From: Granulosicoccus sp964352535
Lineage (GTDB): Bacteria > Pseudomonadota > Gammaproteobacteria > Granulosicoccales > Granulosicoccaceae
Length of the DNA stretch: 11,344 nucleotides
Assembly (NCBI GenBank): GCA_964352535.1
Contig: CAYGSW010000191.1
Span: forward strand, 1 to 11,344
Direction of reading: 5' to 3'
The position numbers were made by a program, and so were the translations under genes. Positions 1-6,490 of the stretch are shown here, one piece after another; position 1 is the stretch's first letter, and each line of letters starts with the position of its first letter. The notes under the pieces were generated by a model that made no database searches, had not been told where the DNA came from, and saw nothing but the letters and a program-made list of their open reading frames with translations.

Positions 1-827
1 GCACCCATCTCCTGGGCCAGTGTTGGCTGATAACCTACCGCAGATGGCATACGACCCAGTAGTGCTGACACTTCCGTTCCGGCAAGTGTATATCGATAGA
101 TGTTGTCAATGAACAGCAGTACATCACGACCTTCATCACGGAAGTACTCCGCCATGGTTAATCCTGTCAGTGCTACACGCAAACGATTTCCCGGTGGTTC
201 GTTCATCTGACCGTATACCAGAGATACCTTATCGATAACATTCGAGTCAGTCATCTCATGGTAGAAATCATTTCCTTCACGAGTTCGTTCACCAACGCCT
301 GCAAAGACCGAAAAGCCAGAATGCTCTGCCGCTATGTTACGGATGAGCTCCATCATGTTGACCGTCTTGCCAACGCCTGCTCCACCAAACAATCCGACCT
401 TACCGCCTTTGGCAAACGGACATAACAGGTCGATTACCTTGATGCCGGTTTCCAGCAATTCGGTCGATCCCGATTGTTCAGCGTAGGTGGGAGGCTCACG
501 GTGAATCGGCATCCGCTGTTCAGTCGCGATAGGACCTGCCTCATCGATAGGGTGGCCCAGCACGTTCATGATCCGACCAAGGGTGGCTTCACCAACGGGC
601 ACGGAAATTGGCGCTCCCGTGTTGGTGCAATCGATGCCACGCTTCAGTCCATCTGCCACACCCATGGCAATGGTCCTCACAATACCGTCGCCGAGCTGGC
701 CCTGCACTTCCAGCACGGTTTCGCTGCCTGCGACAGTAAGGGCGTCATACGTTTTGGGAACTGCGTTACGTGGAAATTCCACGTCGATTACGGCGCCGAT
801 TATCTCGACGATTTTTCCTGTGCTCAT
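1..827 (-). CDS. atpD: F1 ATP synthase subunit beta, N-terminal 275 codons (partial at window edge)
   Basis: This is the catalytic subunit of F1, where ADP and phosphate are joined in the alpha/beta hexamer. My reverse-strand translation starts MSTGKIVEIIGAVIDVEF at the ATG whose first base is 827 and stays open to base 1 with no frameshift. The beta-barrel domain occupies about residues 1-75. The P-loop GGAGVGKT is at 148-155, the catalytic Glu is in AGVGERTREGNDF (E180, R181), and the Walker B is LLFIDNIYRYT with D241. It aligns almost residue for residue with E. coli beta. The DELSEED region and the C-terminal helical domain lie outside the window. It starts 32 nt after the atpG stop. The ribosome site is weak (CGGA about 8 nt upstream), so translation probably depends partly on atpG. 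Identity is essentially certain. Confidence 0.97.
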   Translation of the reverse strand, partial: MSTGKIVEIIGAVIDVEFPRNAVPKTYDALTVAGSETVLEVQGQLGDGIVRTIAMGVADGLKRGIDCTNTGAPISVPVGEATLGRIMNVLGHPIDEAGPIATEQRMPIHREPPTYAEQSGSTELLETGIKVIDLLCPFAKGGKVGLFGGAGVGKTVNMMELIRNIAAEHSGFSVFAGVGERTREGNDFYHEMTDSNVIDKVSLVYGQMNEPPGNRLRVALTGLTMAEYFRDEGRDVLLFIDNIYRYTLAGTEVSALLGRMPSAVGYQPTLAQEMG

Positions 828-859
828 GATGCGTATCCGGGTCGAATAATGTTCATTGT

Positions 860-1723
860 CTAAACGGCAGCAGCGCCACCCACGATCTCTGAGATCTCTT
901 GGGTAATGGCGGCCTGACGAGCCTTGTTGTATACGAGTTGCAAATCATCGATCAGCTCACCCGCGTTGTCTGAAGCGCTCTTCATGGCGATCATCCTGGC
1001 TGCCATCTCGCACGCTATGTTCTCCACAACGGCTTGATAAACCAGGGATTCCATATATCGCTCCATGACATGGTCCAGTACATCCTGCGCATCTGGCTCG
1101 TAGATGTAATCCCAGCCATAGTCTGCGTCACTCTCGATGTTGGCAACAGCCGGAAGCAACTGGGTGACCGTCGGACTCTGTGTCATTGTGTTTACGAACT
1201 CATTTTCCACAATGTAGAGCCGGTCGATGTCACCTGATTCATACTTGTCCAGCATGATGCGGATCGAACCCAGCAACACGGACAGTTCTGGCGCATCGCC
1301 CAGATCGATGGTACTTCCTACAATGTTTCCACCGATTCGCCGGAAGAACGCTTGCGCTTTCTTGCCGATAGTGCAGATCTGAATGTCAATACCCTGATCG
1401 TTCCATTGCTTCATGGAATTGACAGCAGCCTTGAAGGTATTAGTGTTCAGACCACCACACAAACCTCGGTCAGTTGACACAACGATATAGCCAACCCTTG
1501 CAGGGTCAGGCCGATCGGTCAGGTAGGGGTGCTTATACTCGACATTGGCCGAGGCTACGTGCCCTACCACTTCCTTAAGCTTCAGCGAGTAAGGCCGGTT
1601 CGCAGCCATGCGATCCTGAGCCTTGCGCATTTTTGACGCAGCAACCATCTCCATGGCTTTTGTGATCTTCTGAGTATTCTGGATACTCTTGATCTGCGTG
1701 CGAATTTCCTTACCGGAGGCCAT
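860..1723 (-). CDS. atpG: F1 ATP synthase subunit gamma (central rotor shaft)
   Basis: The gamma subunit forms the rotating coiled-coil shaft that links the c-ring to the alpha/beta head. The 287-residue product has the same length as E. coli gamma. The N-terminal helix is diagnostic: KEIRTQIKSIQNTQKITKAM, followed by EMVAASKMRKAQDRM. VVSTDRGLCGGLN is at about 81-93, and the C-terminal helix ends NKARQAAITQEISEIVGG, the other strand of the shaft. The start is the ATG 6 nt after the atpA TAA (spacer GCGCGC). I see no good Shine-Dalgarno sequence there, which suggests translational coupling to atpA. The gene ends in TAG. Nothing in it departs from the family. Confidence 0.98.
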   Translation of the reverse strand: MASGKEIRTQIKSIQNTQKITKAMEMVAASKMRKAQDRMAANRPYSLKLKEVVGHVASANVEYKHPYLTDRPDPARVGYIVVSTDRGLCGGLNTNTFKAAVNSMKQWNDQGIDIQICTIGKKAQAFFRRIGGNIVGSTIDLGDAPELSVLLGSIRIMLDKYESGDIDRLYIVENEFVNTMTQSPTVTQLLPAVANIESDADYGWDYIYEPDAQDVLDHVMERYMESLVYQAVVENIACEMAARMIAMKSASDNAGELIDDLQLVYNKARQAAITQEISEIVGGAAAV

Positions 1724-1729
1724 GCGCGC

Positions 1730-3274
1730 TTACCAGCTTCCGTTCTTCTTGAACGCTTCCAGGCCTTTGGTAAATGCCGCCTGAATATTATCGTTCCAGT
1801 CACCTGATTCATCGACCTGGTCGAGGATATCCTGATAGTTGGAATGGAAGTAGTCATGCATCGCGGTTTCAAAGTCAACGACTTTGTTCGCAGGCACGTC
1901 ATCCAGAAATCCTTCATTCGCGGCATACAGCGACACGCCCATTTCGCCGATAGACAGCGGCGCATACTGCTTCTGCTTCATAAGCTCTGTAACACGTTGC
2001 CCACGTTCCAGTTGCTTTCGCGTGGTTTCATCGAGATCTGACGCAAACTGAGCAAATGCTGCCAATTCGCGATATTGAGCCAAGGCCAGTCGCACACCAC
2101 CACCCAGTTTCTTGATGATCTTGGTCTGTGCTGCACCACCGACTCGCGACACCGACAATCCGGCGTTAATAGCCGGCCGAATGCCTGCGTTGAACAAGTC
2201 TGTTTCCAGAAAGATCTGGCCATCCGTAATTGAGATAACGTTGGTTGGTACGAACGCCGAGACGTCACCCGCCTGTGTCTCGATGATAGGCAGTGCCGTT
2301 AATGAACCGGTCTTGCCTTTCACTTCACCGTTGGTAAACTTTTCCACATAATCGGCATTCACGCGGGAAGCGCGCTCAAGAAGCCGGGAATGGAGATAGA
2401 AAACATCGCCCGGATAAGCTTCGCGACCCGGTGGACGGCGCAGTAGCAATGACACCTGGCGATATGCCCAGGCCTGCTTGGTGAGATCGTCATATACGAT
2501 GAGCGCATCTTCACCCCGATCACGAAAGTATTCGCCCATCGAGCAGCCTGCATAAGGTGCTACGAATTGCATCGCAGCCGAATCAGCTGCGCCAGCCGCT
2601 ACGATAATTGTATTTTCGAGTGCACCGTGTTCTTCAAGTTTGGTCACAACGTTGGCAATGGTGGATTGCTTCTGGCCAATTGCGACATAAACACATTTGA
2701 TACCCGTATTTTTCTGATTGATGATGGCATCAATGGCAACGGCGGTCTTGCCTGTCTGGCGGTCACCGATGATCAGCTCACGCTGCCCTCGTCCTACAGG
2801 CACCATGGCATCAATGGCCTTGAGTCCGGTCTGCACAGGCTCATCAACAGATTGTCGCTCGATTACACCAGGCGCCACTTTTTCGATAGGCGATGTTGTT
2901 GTCGCGTTGATGGGTCCCTTGCCGTCGATAGGCTCGCCCAGCGCGTTGACGACGCGACCCAGGAGCTCTGGTCCGACAGGCACTTCGAGCACCTTACCTG
3001 TGCATCGAACCTTGTCGCCTTCTGACAGGTTCTCGTAACTACCCAACACAACTGCACCTACCGAGTCGCGCTCAAGGTTCAGTGCAAGGCCGAACAGACC
3101 ATCTTCAAAAGCGATCATCTCGCCAGACAGTGCATCGTTCAGTCCGTGGATACGGACGATACCGTCATTCAGGCTAACGATAGTGCCTTCGGTTCGAACA
3201 TTTGCGGAGGTATCGGTGTTGCCGATTTTCTCTCGGATCAGGTCACTGATCTCGGATGGATTCAGTTGTTGCAT
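1730..3274 (-). CDS. atpA: F1 ATP synthase subunit alpha
   Basis: Alpha is the non-catalytic nucleotide-binding subunit that alternates with beta in the F1 head and supplies the arginine finger. The 514-residue product (E. coli has 513) begins MQQLNPSEISDLIREKI, the N-terminal stretch that contacts delta. Its P-loop is GDRQTGKT at 170-177, the Walker B-like segment is ALIVYDDLTKQA at about 257-268, and the alpha/beta signature PAINAGLSVS is at 367-376 followed by the arginine finger R377. It ends KNGSW, close to the usual TQSW-type ending. The start lies 76 nt after atpH in a spacer with a predicted hairpin. The ribosome site is only a weak GAGA just before the ATG, so access may be governed by mRNA folding or coupling. 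Confidence 0.98.
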   Translation of the reverse strand: MQQLNPSEISDLIREKIGNTDTSANVRTEGTIVSLNDGIVRIHGLNDALSGEMIAFEDGLFGLALNLERDSVGAVVLGSYENLSEGDKVRCTGKVLEVPVGPELLGRVVNALGEPIDGKGPINATTTSPIEKVAPGVIERQSVDEPVQTGLKAIDAMVPVGRGQRELIIGDRQTGKTAVAIDAIINQKNTGIKCVYVAIGQKQSTIANVVTKLEEHGALENTIIVAAGAADSAAMQFVAPYAGCSMGEYFRDRGEDALIVYDDLTKQAWAYRQVSLLLRRPPGREAYPGDVFYLHSRLLERASRVNADYVEKFTNGEVKGKTGSLTALPIIETQAGDVSAFVPTNVISITDGQIFLETDLFNAGIRPAINAGLSVSRVGGAAQTKIIKKLGGGVRLALAQYRELAAFAQFASDLDETTRKQLERGQRVTELMKQKQYAPLSIGEMGVSLYAANEGFLDDVPANKVVDFETAMHDYFHSNYQDILDQVDESGDWNDNIQAAFTKGLEAFKKNGSW

Positions 3275-3315
3275 GGATCTCTATAGTCTCTTGTAATCTG
3301 TAGGGGCGGGTCAGC

Positions 3316-3349
3316 GCGCACCGTTGGCCATGTTACCGGCCACCTGCGC
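3316..3349 (-). other. mRNA hairpin in the atpH-atpA spacer
   Basis: On the mRNA strand GCGCA pairs with TGCGC (outer 5 bp). Inside, after a small internal loop, TGGCC pairs with GGCCA around an 8-nt loop. It begins 1 nt after the atpH stop and ends 41 nt before the atpA ATG. There is no U-tract. Its position fits a structure that couples atpA translation to atpH, as described for E. coli atpHA mRNA; this use here is inferred. Confidence 0.5.
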
Positions 3350-3350
3350 A

Positions 3351-3884
3351 TCAGCCTGCGACGGATTGTTCCAGTCCTGCAAGTCGGCCGCGAATGGAGC
3401 CGTCGATCACCAGATCACCGGCACGTATGATCGCACCACCGATCAGTTCAGGATCGACTTCGCTGGTTAATTTGACCTTTCGCGACAAACGCTTGCCAAG
3501 TGCCTCAACAATTTTGTCACTCTGTTCGTCACTCAAGGCATAAGCACTGATCACGTGTGCCTCGACTTCACCTTGTGCGTCTCGCCTTAGTTGTTCGTAC
3601 TGCGCGTGCATGTCAGGTAACGAGGCCAATCGGTCATTTTCGGCCAGCAATCTGAGCAGGCTGATACTGTCATCATCCAACCCATCAGAAACCTGCGCAA
3701 TAAGATCAGCTTTTGCCTCGGCTGTTACACCAGGTTCGGCCAGACGTGTGCGCATGGCATCATCCTGTACGACAGCAGCCCAATAGGCCAGACGACTTGA
3801 CCACTGGTCGTAGCCACCACGCTCAGCAGCCAGTTCGAAAATGGCTCGTGCATAAGGTCTTGCTGTTGTCGATTCGGTTGCCAT
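3351..3884 (-). CDS. atpH: F1 ATP synthase subunit delta (OSCP-type stator cap)
   Basis: Delta ties the peripheral stalk (b dimer) to the top of the alpha subunits. The 177-residue product equals the E. coli length. The N-terminal helical domain starts STTARPYARAIFELA, and LLRLLAENDRLASLPDM lies mid-protein. The C-terminal part has KRLSRKVKLTSEVDPELIGG followed by the family signature IIRAGDLVIDGSIRGRL at about 152-168. The ATG is preceded by AGGT about 8 nt upstream. The gene is separated from atpF by 111 nt and from atpA by 76 nt, and each spacer carries an inverted repeat. E. coli packs atpF and atpH much more tightly. Identity is secure. Confidence 0.97.
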   Translation of the reverse strand: MATESTTARPYARAIFELAAERGGYDQWSSRLAYWAAVVQDDAMRTRLAEPGVTAEAKADLIAQVSDGLDDDSISLLRLLAENDRLASLPDMHAQYEQLRRDAQGEVEAHVISAYALSDEQSDKIVEALGKRLSRKVKLTSEVDPELIGGAIIRAGDLVIDGSIRGRLAGLEQSVAG

Positions 3885-3929
3885 GGTTCGTACCTGATTA
3901 TGGTTGCCAGTGATAGATGCTGGTGTCTG

Positions 3930-3961
3930 GACTATCCGATGCCGCTTGGCACCGAATAGTC
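3930..3961 (-). other. Strong mRNA hairpin in the atpF-atpH spacer
   Basis: On the mRNA (minus) strand two 14-nt arms pair fully around a 4-nt AAGC loop: 12 Watson-Crick pairs plus 2 G-U wobbles. The outer arm is GACTAT/ATAGTC and the inner GGTGCC/GGCATC. On the plus strand the two wobbles become A-C mismatches, so the structure favours the transcribed RNA. It sits 34 nt after the atpF stop and 45 nt before the atpH ATG. No U-tract follows, so it is not an intrinsic terminator. It may affect mRNA processing, stability or the relative yield of atpF and atpH. Confidence 0.65.
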
Positions 3962-3995
3962 GCTATTTATTGCCTGTGCTTTGGGCTGCGCTGCG

Positions 3996-4466
3996 TCACA
4001 GTTGCTTCACGAGATCATCAATGACCGCGTTGTGCTTGTTCTGATCGACTTCGCTACCCAGAATGCGACGGGCTCCTTCGACAGCTAACGAGCCAACCTG
4101 CTTTCGCAGACTCTCTCGCGCACCGACCACTTCCTGATCGATCTCTGCCTGAGCGCTTTGCTTCAGTCTTTCACCTTCAGTACGGGCTGCGTCCTTGGAT
4201 GATTCAACTATTTCGTTACCGCGTTTTTGTGCCTTTGCAACGATGTCAGCAGCCTGCGCCTTGGCATCCTGCAACATCGTGGCAATTTCGGCTTCAGCTT
4301 CCTCGCGTTTCTGGGAGCTCTTTTCTGCATCGGCCAGACCGCCCGCAATCAACGCCTGCCTTTCGCGCAGTCCGTTGATGATGGGTGGCCAGACGTACTT
4401 CATGCAGAAGTAGACGAACACGGAAAACGAGATAGCCTGGCCGAGCAATGTCAAATTTAGGTTCAT
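3996..4466 (-). CDS. atpF: Fo ATP synthase subunit b (peripheral stalk)
   Basis: Subunit b dimerises to form the stator stalk from the membrane to delta/alpha. The 156-residue product matches E. coli b in length and layout. A single N-terminal membrane helix follows MNLNLTLLGQAISFSVFVYF, with the conserved exit CMKYVWPPI at about 21-29. After that comes a long charged, alanine-rich coiled coil (about 35-125), then KQVGSLAVEGARRILGSEVD and the delta-binding C-terminus ending DDLVKQL. Ribosome site GAGAGG lies 8 nt before the ATG. The gene starts 31 nt after atpE. A single b gene is present, with no b/b' pair, as expected for a non-photosynthetic proteobacterium. Confidence 0.98.
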   Translation of the reverse strand: MNLNLTLLGQAISFSVFVYFCMKYVWPPIINGLRERQALIAGGLADAEKSSQKREEAEAEIATMLQDAKAQAADIVAKAQKRGNEIVESSKDAARTEGERLKQSAQAEIDQEVVGARESLRKQVGSLAVEGARRILGSEVDQNKHNAVIDDLVKQL

Positions 4467-4497
4467 TGGCTATGCCTCTCGTTGGTCGGTAGTCAGA

Positions 4498-4755
4498 TTA
4501 GCCTGCAATCTGGCCAACGAACGGGTTAGCAAAGACGAAGAACAACGCGATACCCACGCCGATCATCGGAATCGCATCGAGCAGACCTGCGACGATGAAC
4601 ATCTTGACCTGCAGCATAGGTACCATTTCCGGCTGACGCGCAGCGCCTTCCAGAAAGCGACCACCCAACAAAGCAAAGCCGATAGCAGTACCCAGAGCAG
4701 CAAGGCCGATCATGATCGCAACAGCGAGGGCGGTGAAGGCAACTACAGTTTCCAT
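4498..4755 (-). CDS. atpE: Fo ATP synthase subunit c (proton-carrying rotor ring)
   Basis: This is a two-helix hairpin proteolipid, many copies of which form the rotor ring. The product has 85 residues. Helix 1 (about 5-32) has the small-residue packing motif GLAALGTAIGFALLGG. The cytoplasmic loop is ARQP (39-42), which contacts gamma/epsilon. Helix 2 carries GLLDAIPMI with the ion-carrying carboxylate D60. An Asp in this context, without the Glu/Ser/Gln set of sodium-type rings, indicates proton coupling; that is an inference from family knowledge. The ribosome site GGAG is 5 nt before the ATG and is the clearest in the operon, fitting the high copy number of c. Gap to atpB is 74 nt and to atpF 31 nt. 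Confidence 0.98.
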   Translation of the reverse strand: METVVAFTALAVAIMIGLAALGTAIGFALLGGRFLEGAARQPEMVPMLQVKMFIVAGLLDAIPMIGVGIALFFVFANPFVGQIAG

Positions 4756-4800
4756 GAGAACTCCAAGAGATTGAAAAAGTTAAAGGTTTAAGGGAAAACT
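4756..4800 (-). promoter_or_regulatory. U-rich translation initiation region of atpE
   Basis: On the mRNA strand the spacer before atpE is rich in U and A, with runs like TTTTCCC, CCTTTAAC and TTTTTC. It ends in a clean GGAG Shine-Dalgarno (complement of bases 4761-4764) 5 nt before the ATG. In E. coli the equivalent region upstream of atpE is a known translational enhancer that raises c-subunit synthesis. The resemblance here is in composition and position, not in exact sequence, so the function is inferred. Confidence 0.5.
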
Positions 4801-4829
4801 ACGCGTAGGATCTGATAAACAACCAACTG

Positions 4830-5675
4830 TTAGTGATGTTCGTGCGCCATCGCCATGTAAACGATCGTCAGCATCATGAAGATAAACGCCTGCAGAGTGA
4901 TTACCAGAATGTGGAAAATTGCCCAGGGTACTGACAGGAACCACTGCGCCCAGAAAGGTAGCAGCGCAATCAGTATGAAGATGAGCTCACCAGCATACAT
5001 GTTGCCGAACAGTCGCAAGGCAAGGGAAATAGGTTTTGAAATCAAGCTGACGCCCTCAAGCAGCAGGTTGACCGGAACAAATAGCGCCTGAATGACAGGA
5101 TTGCTGCTGCCGAAGGGCATGAGCGTTAGCTCCTTGACAAAACCCATTCCGCCCTTGACCTTAATGCTGTAGTAGATCATGAGTGCGAACACGGATAGCG
5201 ACAAGCCCATCGTGACATTCACATCCGTACTGGGAACGATCTTCATGTATGGAATGCCGATGGCCTCACCAAGTCGTGGAACAAAATCCACTGGCACGAG
5301 ATCCATCAGGTTCATCAGGAAGATCCAGACAAATATCGTTAACGCCATTGGCGCGATGAGCGGGTTGTTTGCATGGAAGGTGTCACGCACATTGGTGTCA
5401 ACGAATTCGACAATGACCTCCACCGAGCTTTGCAGCAAACCGGGCACGCCTGCGTTGAAATTGTCCGCAGCTTTCTTGAACAGCCAGATAAAGAACGTGC
5501 CAAGTACGATCGAAAAGAACATCGAATCAAGATTGATCGACCAAAATCCCATTTCGGCGGCTTCTGTGCCGCTGTGCGCAATGCCCAATCCGTTTTCAGG
5601 ATGGAAACCAAACACCAGGTTCTGCAGATGGTGCTGGATGTATTCTGTCGATGTAGGTGCTTGACTACTAGCCAT
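4830..5675 (-). CDS. atpB: Fo ATP synthase subunit a (proton channel stator)
   Basis: Subunit a provides the two proton half-channels next to the c-ring. The 281-residue product has several membrane helices (about 50-66, 108-128, 155-172, 215-240 and 250-275). The diagnostic stretch SLALRLFGNMYAGELIFIL places the essential arginine at R221 (E. coli R210) and the partner E230 (E219). H255 and Q262 correspond to E. coli H245 and Q252. The N-terminus has EYIQHHLQNL, typical of the family, and the C-terminus is His-rich (AHEHH). The ATG at 5675 has only a weak ribosome site (GAG directly upstream). It follows atpI after an unusually long 182-nt spacer. Confidence 0.98.
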   Translation of the reverse strand: MASSQAPTSTEYIQHHLQNLVFGFHPENGLGIAHSGTEAAEMGFWSINLDSMFFSIVLGTFFIWLFKKAADNFNAGVPGLLQSSVEVIVEFVDTNVRDTFHANNPLIAPMALTIFVWIFLMNLMDLVPVDFVPRLGEAIGIPYMKIVPSTDVNVTMGLSLSVFALMIYYSIKVKGGMGFVKELTLMPFGSSNPVIQALFVPVNLLLEGVSLISKPISLALRLFGNMYAGELIFILIALLPFWAQWFLSVPWAIFHILVITLQAFIFMMLTIVYMAMAHEHH

Positions 5676-5739
5676 GATCTCAACAATTTGTTAGTGCAAT
5701 AACGTGTCTGTCGCCAATAACGGCCACTGGTATCATCAG

Positions 5740-5752
5740 GTACAGCCTGTAC
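5740..5752. repeat. Perfect inverted repeat in the atpI-atpB spacer
   Basis: GTACAG-C-CTGTAC is a perfect 6-bp inverted repeat with a single central base. It lies in the 182-nt non-coding gap between atpI and atpB, about 65 nt upstream of the atpB start. It could be a protein-binding site, since a one-base loop is too tight for a full RNA hairpin. It does not match the E. coli LexA box orientation (CTGT...ACAG), and I recognise no specific operator. The rest of the spacer shows no gene and no convincing promoter. Confidence 0.4.
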
Positions 5753-5857
5753 GAGTCAGAATCACCCGTTATGCGTACTACTGGCGCTTTGACTTTTTGT
5801 ACGTTGCGTCCGTATCTACTGTCCTGTCACCTGCCCTGCCATGGCGAGTGCCCTGTT

Positions 5858-6253
5858 TCAATCTTCTGAACGAACCTTTCGGTGTGCCGCTACCAATGGA
5901 ATAATCCAGTTGAGCGACTGTACACCGATAAACCCGATGAACACTGCGGCAGCGTTCAAGGGCTTCAAACTGACAAACACCGCAGCGAACAAGCTGGCGG
6001 TCAATATTATCTTGCCTGTTACGCCCGCATAAAACGAACGAACAATCAGGCGCGCTGCTCTAGCTCCCCGGTACCTGAATGCTCTGAATGCAAAATAGCA
6101 ATTTGGTATCCAGACAATGAAGCCCCCTGCCAACGCTCCCAAAGCGGCGCTCTGACCCCAGAAACTGCCTAGCAAACCTGCCGTAAAGGCACCGATCAGC
6201 TGCCATAACAACAACAGTTTAATGACGCTCAAGCGCTGTTCATCCTGTCGCAT
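5858..6253 (-). CDS. atpI: ATP synthase accessory protein I
   Basis: AtpI is a small inner-membrane protein encoded first in many atp operons. It is not part of the finished enzyme; family work links it to c-ring assembly and magnesium supply. The 131-residue product has four hydrophobic segments (about 13-31, 36-57, 80-96 and 102-122). Family-like features include the glycine/alanine-rich ALGALAGGFIVWIPN and the segment RSFYAGVTGKIILTASLF with its conserved GK and LF. It ends in a charged tail (HRKVRSED). The ATG at 6253 lies about 64 nt downstream of the expected start of transcription. AAGGCG about 7 nt upstream may serve as ribosome site. Assignment rests on length, topology, position and these motifs; this family is weakly conserved. 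Confidence 0.9.
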   Translation of the reverse strand: MRQDEQRLSVIKLLLLWQLIGAFTAGLLGSFWGQSAALGALAGGFIVWIPNCYFAFRAFRYRGARAARLIVRSFYAGVTGKIILTASLFAAVFVSLKPLNAAAVFIGFIGVQSLNWIIPLVAAHRKVRSED

Positions 6254-6323
6254 GACAACGCCTTGATAATGCCCTTAGGGTTTACTTGCCAGAAAAATCT
6301 TTAGTCGAGCTTTGAACGGCGGA

Positions 6324-6332
6324 AGTATACCA
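6324..6332 (-). promoter_or_regulatory. Extended -10 promoter candidate for the atp operon
   Basis: On the minus strand this reads TGGTATACT, an extended -10 (TG-N-TATACT) with 5 of 6 matches to TATAAT. At 17-18 nt spacing no good -35 exists, as is tolerated for extended -10 promoters. Transcription would begin near 6317 and give a leader of about 64 nt before atpI. It directly abuts a small inverted repeat (CAGCG-N6-CGCTG, 6331-6346). Confidence 0.45.
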
Positions 6333-6346
6333 GCGTTTTTTCGCTG
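6331..6346. repeat. Inverted repeat next to the atp promoter
   Basis: CAGCG, six T (A on the minus strand), CGCTG: a 5-bp inverted repeat that overlaps the upstream edge of the candidate extended -10. If bound by a protein it would sit in the -12 to -27 region, a position suited to control. The stem is short and could be chance. Confidence 0.3.
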
Positions 6347-6360
6347 TACACGTGCAAACA

Positions 6361-6375
6361 GATCAATTTTTGATC
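6361..6375. repeat. 15-nt palindrome in the parB-atpI spacer
   Basis: GATCAA-TTT-TTGATC is a perfect 6-bp inverted repeat with a 3-nt A/T centre, about 44 nt upstream of the predicted transcription start of the atp operon. It could be a regulator operator. It is not followed by a U-tract on the minus strand, so it is not a convincing terminator for parB. No known operator consensus fits clearly. Confidence 0.4.
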
Positions 6376-6473
6376 AGTAGGTAGTCACAAGGCTTTTTCC
6401 GGAACGACTCACAGTGCTGACCAATTGCACAGGTTTGCAAATTCTCATGCACTATATCTACAAACTGAAGTTC

Positions 6474-6489
6474 CGGGCGATGCAACCCG
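6474..6489 (-). repeat. Weak hairpin immediately after parB
   Basis: On the mRNA strand CGGG-N8-CCCG begins 1 nt after the parB stop codon. The stem has only 4 bp and no U-tract follows, so it is at best a weak 3'-end structure. I found no other terminator between parB and atpI, so parAB read-through into the atp operon is possible. Confidence 0.25.
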
Positions 6490-6490
6490 A

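Noticed and set aside
474..863. 129-codon plus-strand frame opposite atpD/atpG
   Set aside because: It lies antisense to the conserved atpD start and atpG end, and its product shows no recognisable motif; it is a shadow of the real genes.
2567..3025. 152-codon plus-strand frame opposite atpA
   Set aside because: Fully antisense to highly conserved atpA sequence. Long antisense frames are common opposite GC-moderate conserved genes, and no family features are seen.
4799..4808. CTACGCGTAG palindrome followed by T's as a terminator between atpB and atpE
   Set aside because: A 10-nt palindrome allows only about a 3-bp stem once a loop is left, so it cannot act as an intrinsic terminator; it also lies inside a continuous operon.
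5179..5664. 161-codon plus-strand frame opposite atpB
   Set aside because: Antisense to atpB; the composition follows from the reverse complement of membrane-helix codons.
5740..5752. GTACAGCCTGTAC as a LexA (SOS) box
   Set aside because: The LexA box is CTGT-N8-ACAG; here the half-sites have the opposite order and the spacing is one base.
6345..6360. CACGTG core in the parB-atpI spacer as a parS site
   Set aside because: Only the six-base core and a few arm bases match the 16-bp parS consensus; the arms are not complementary.
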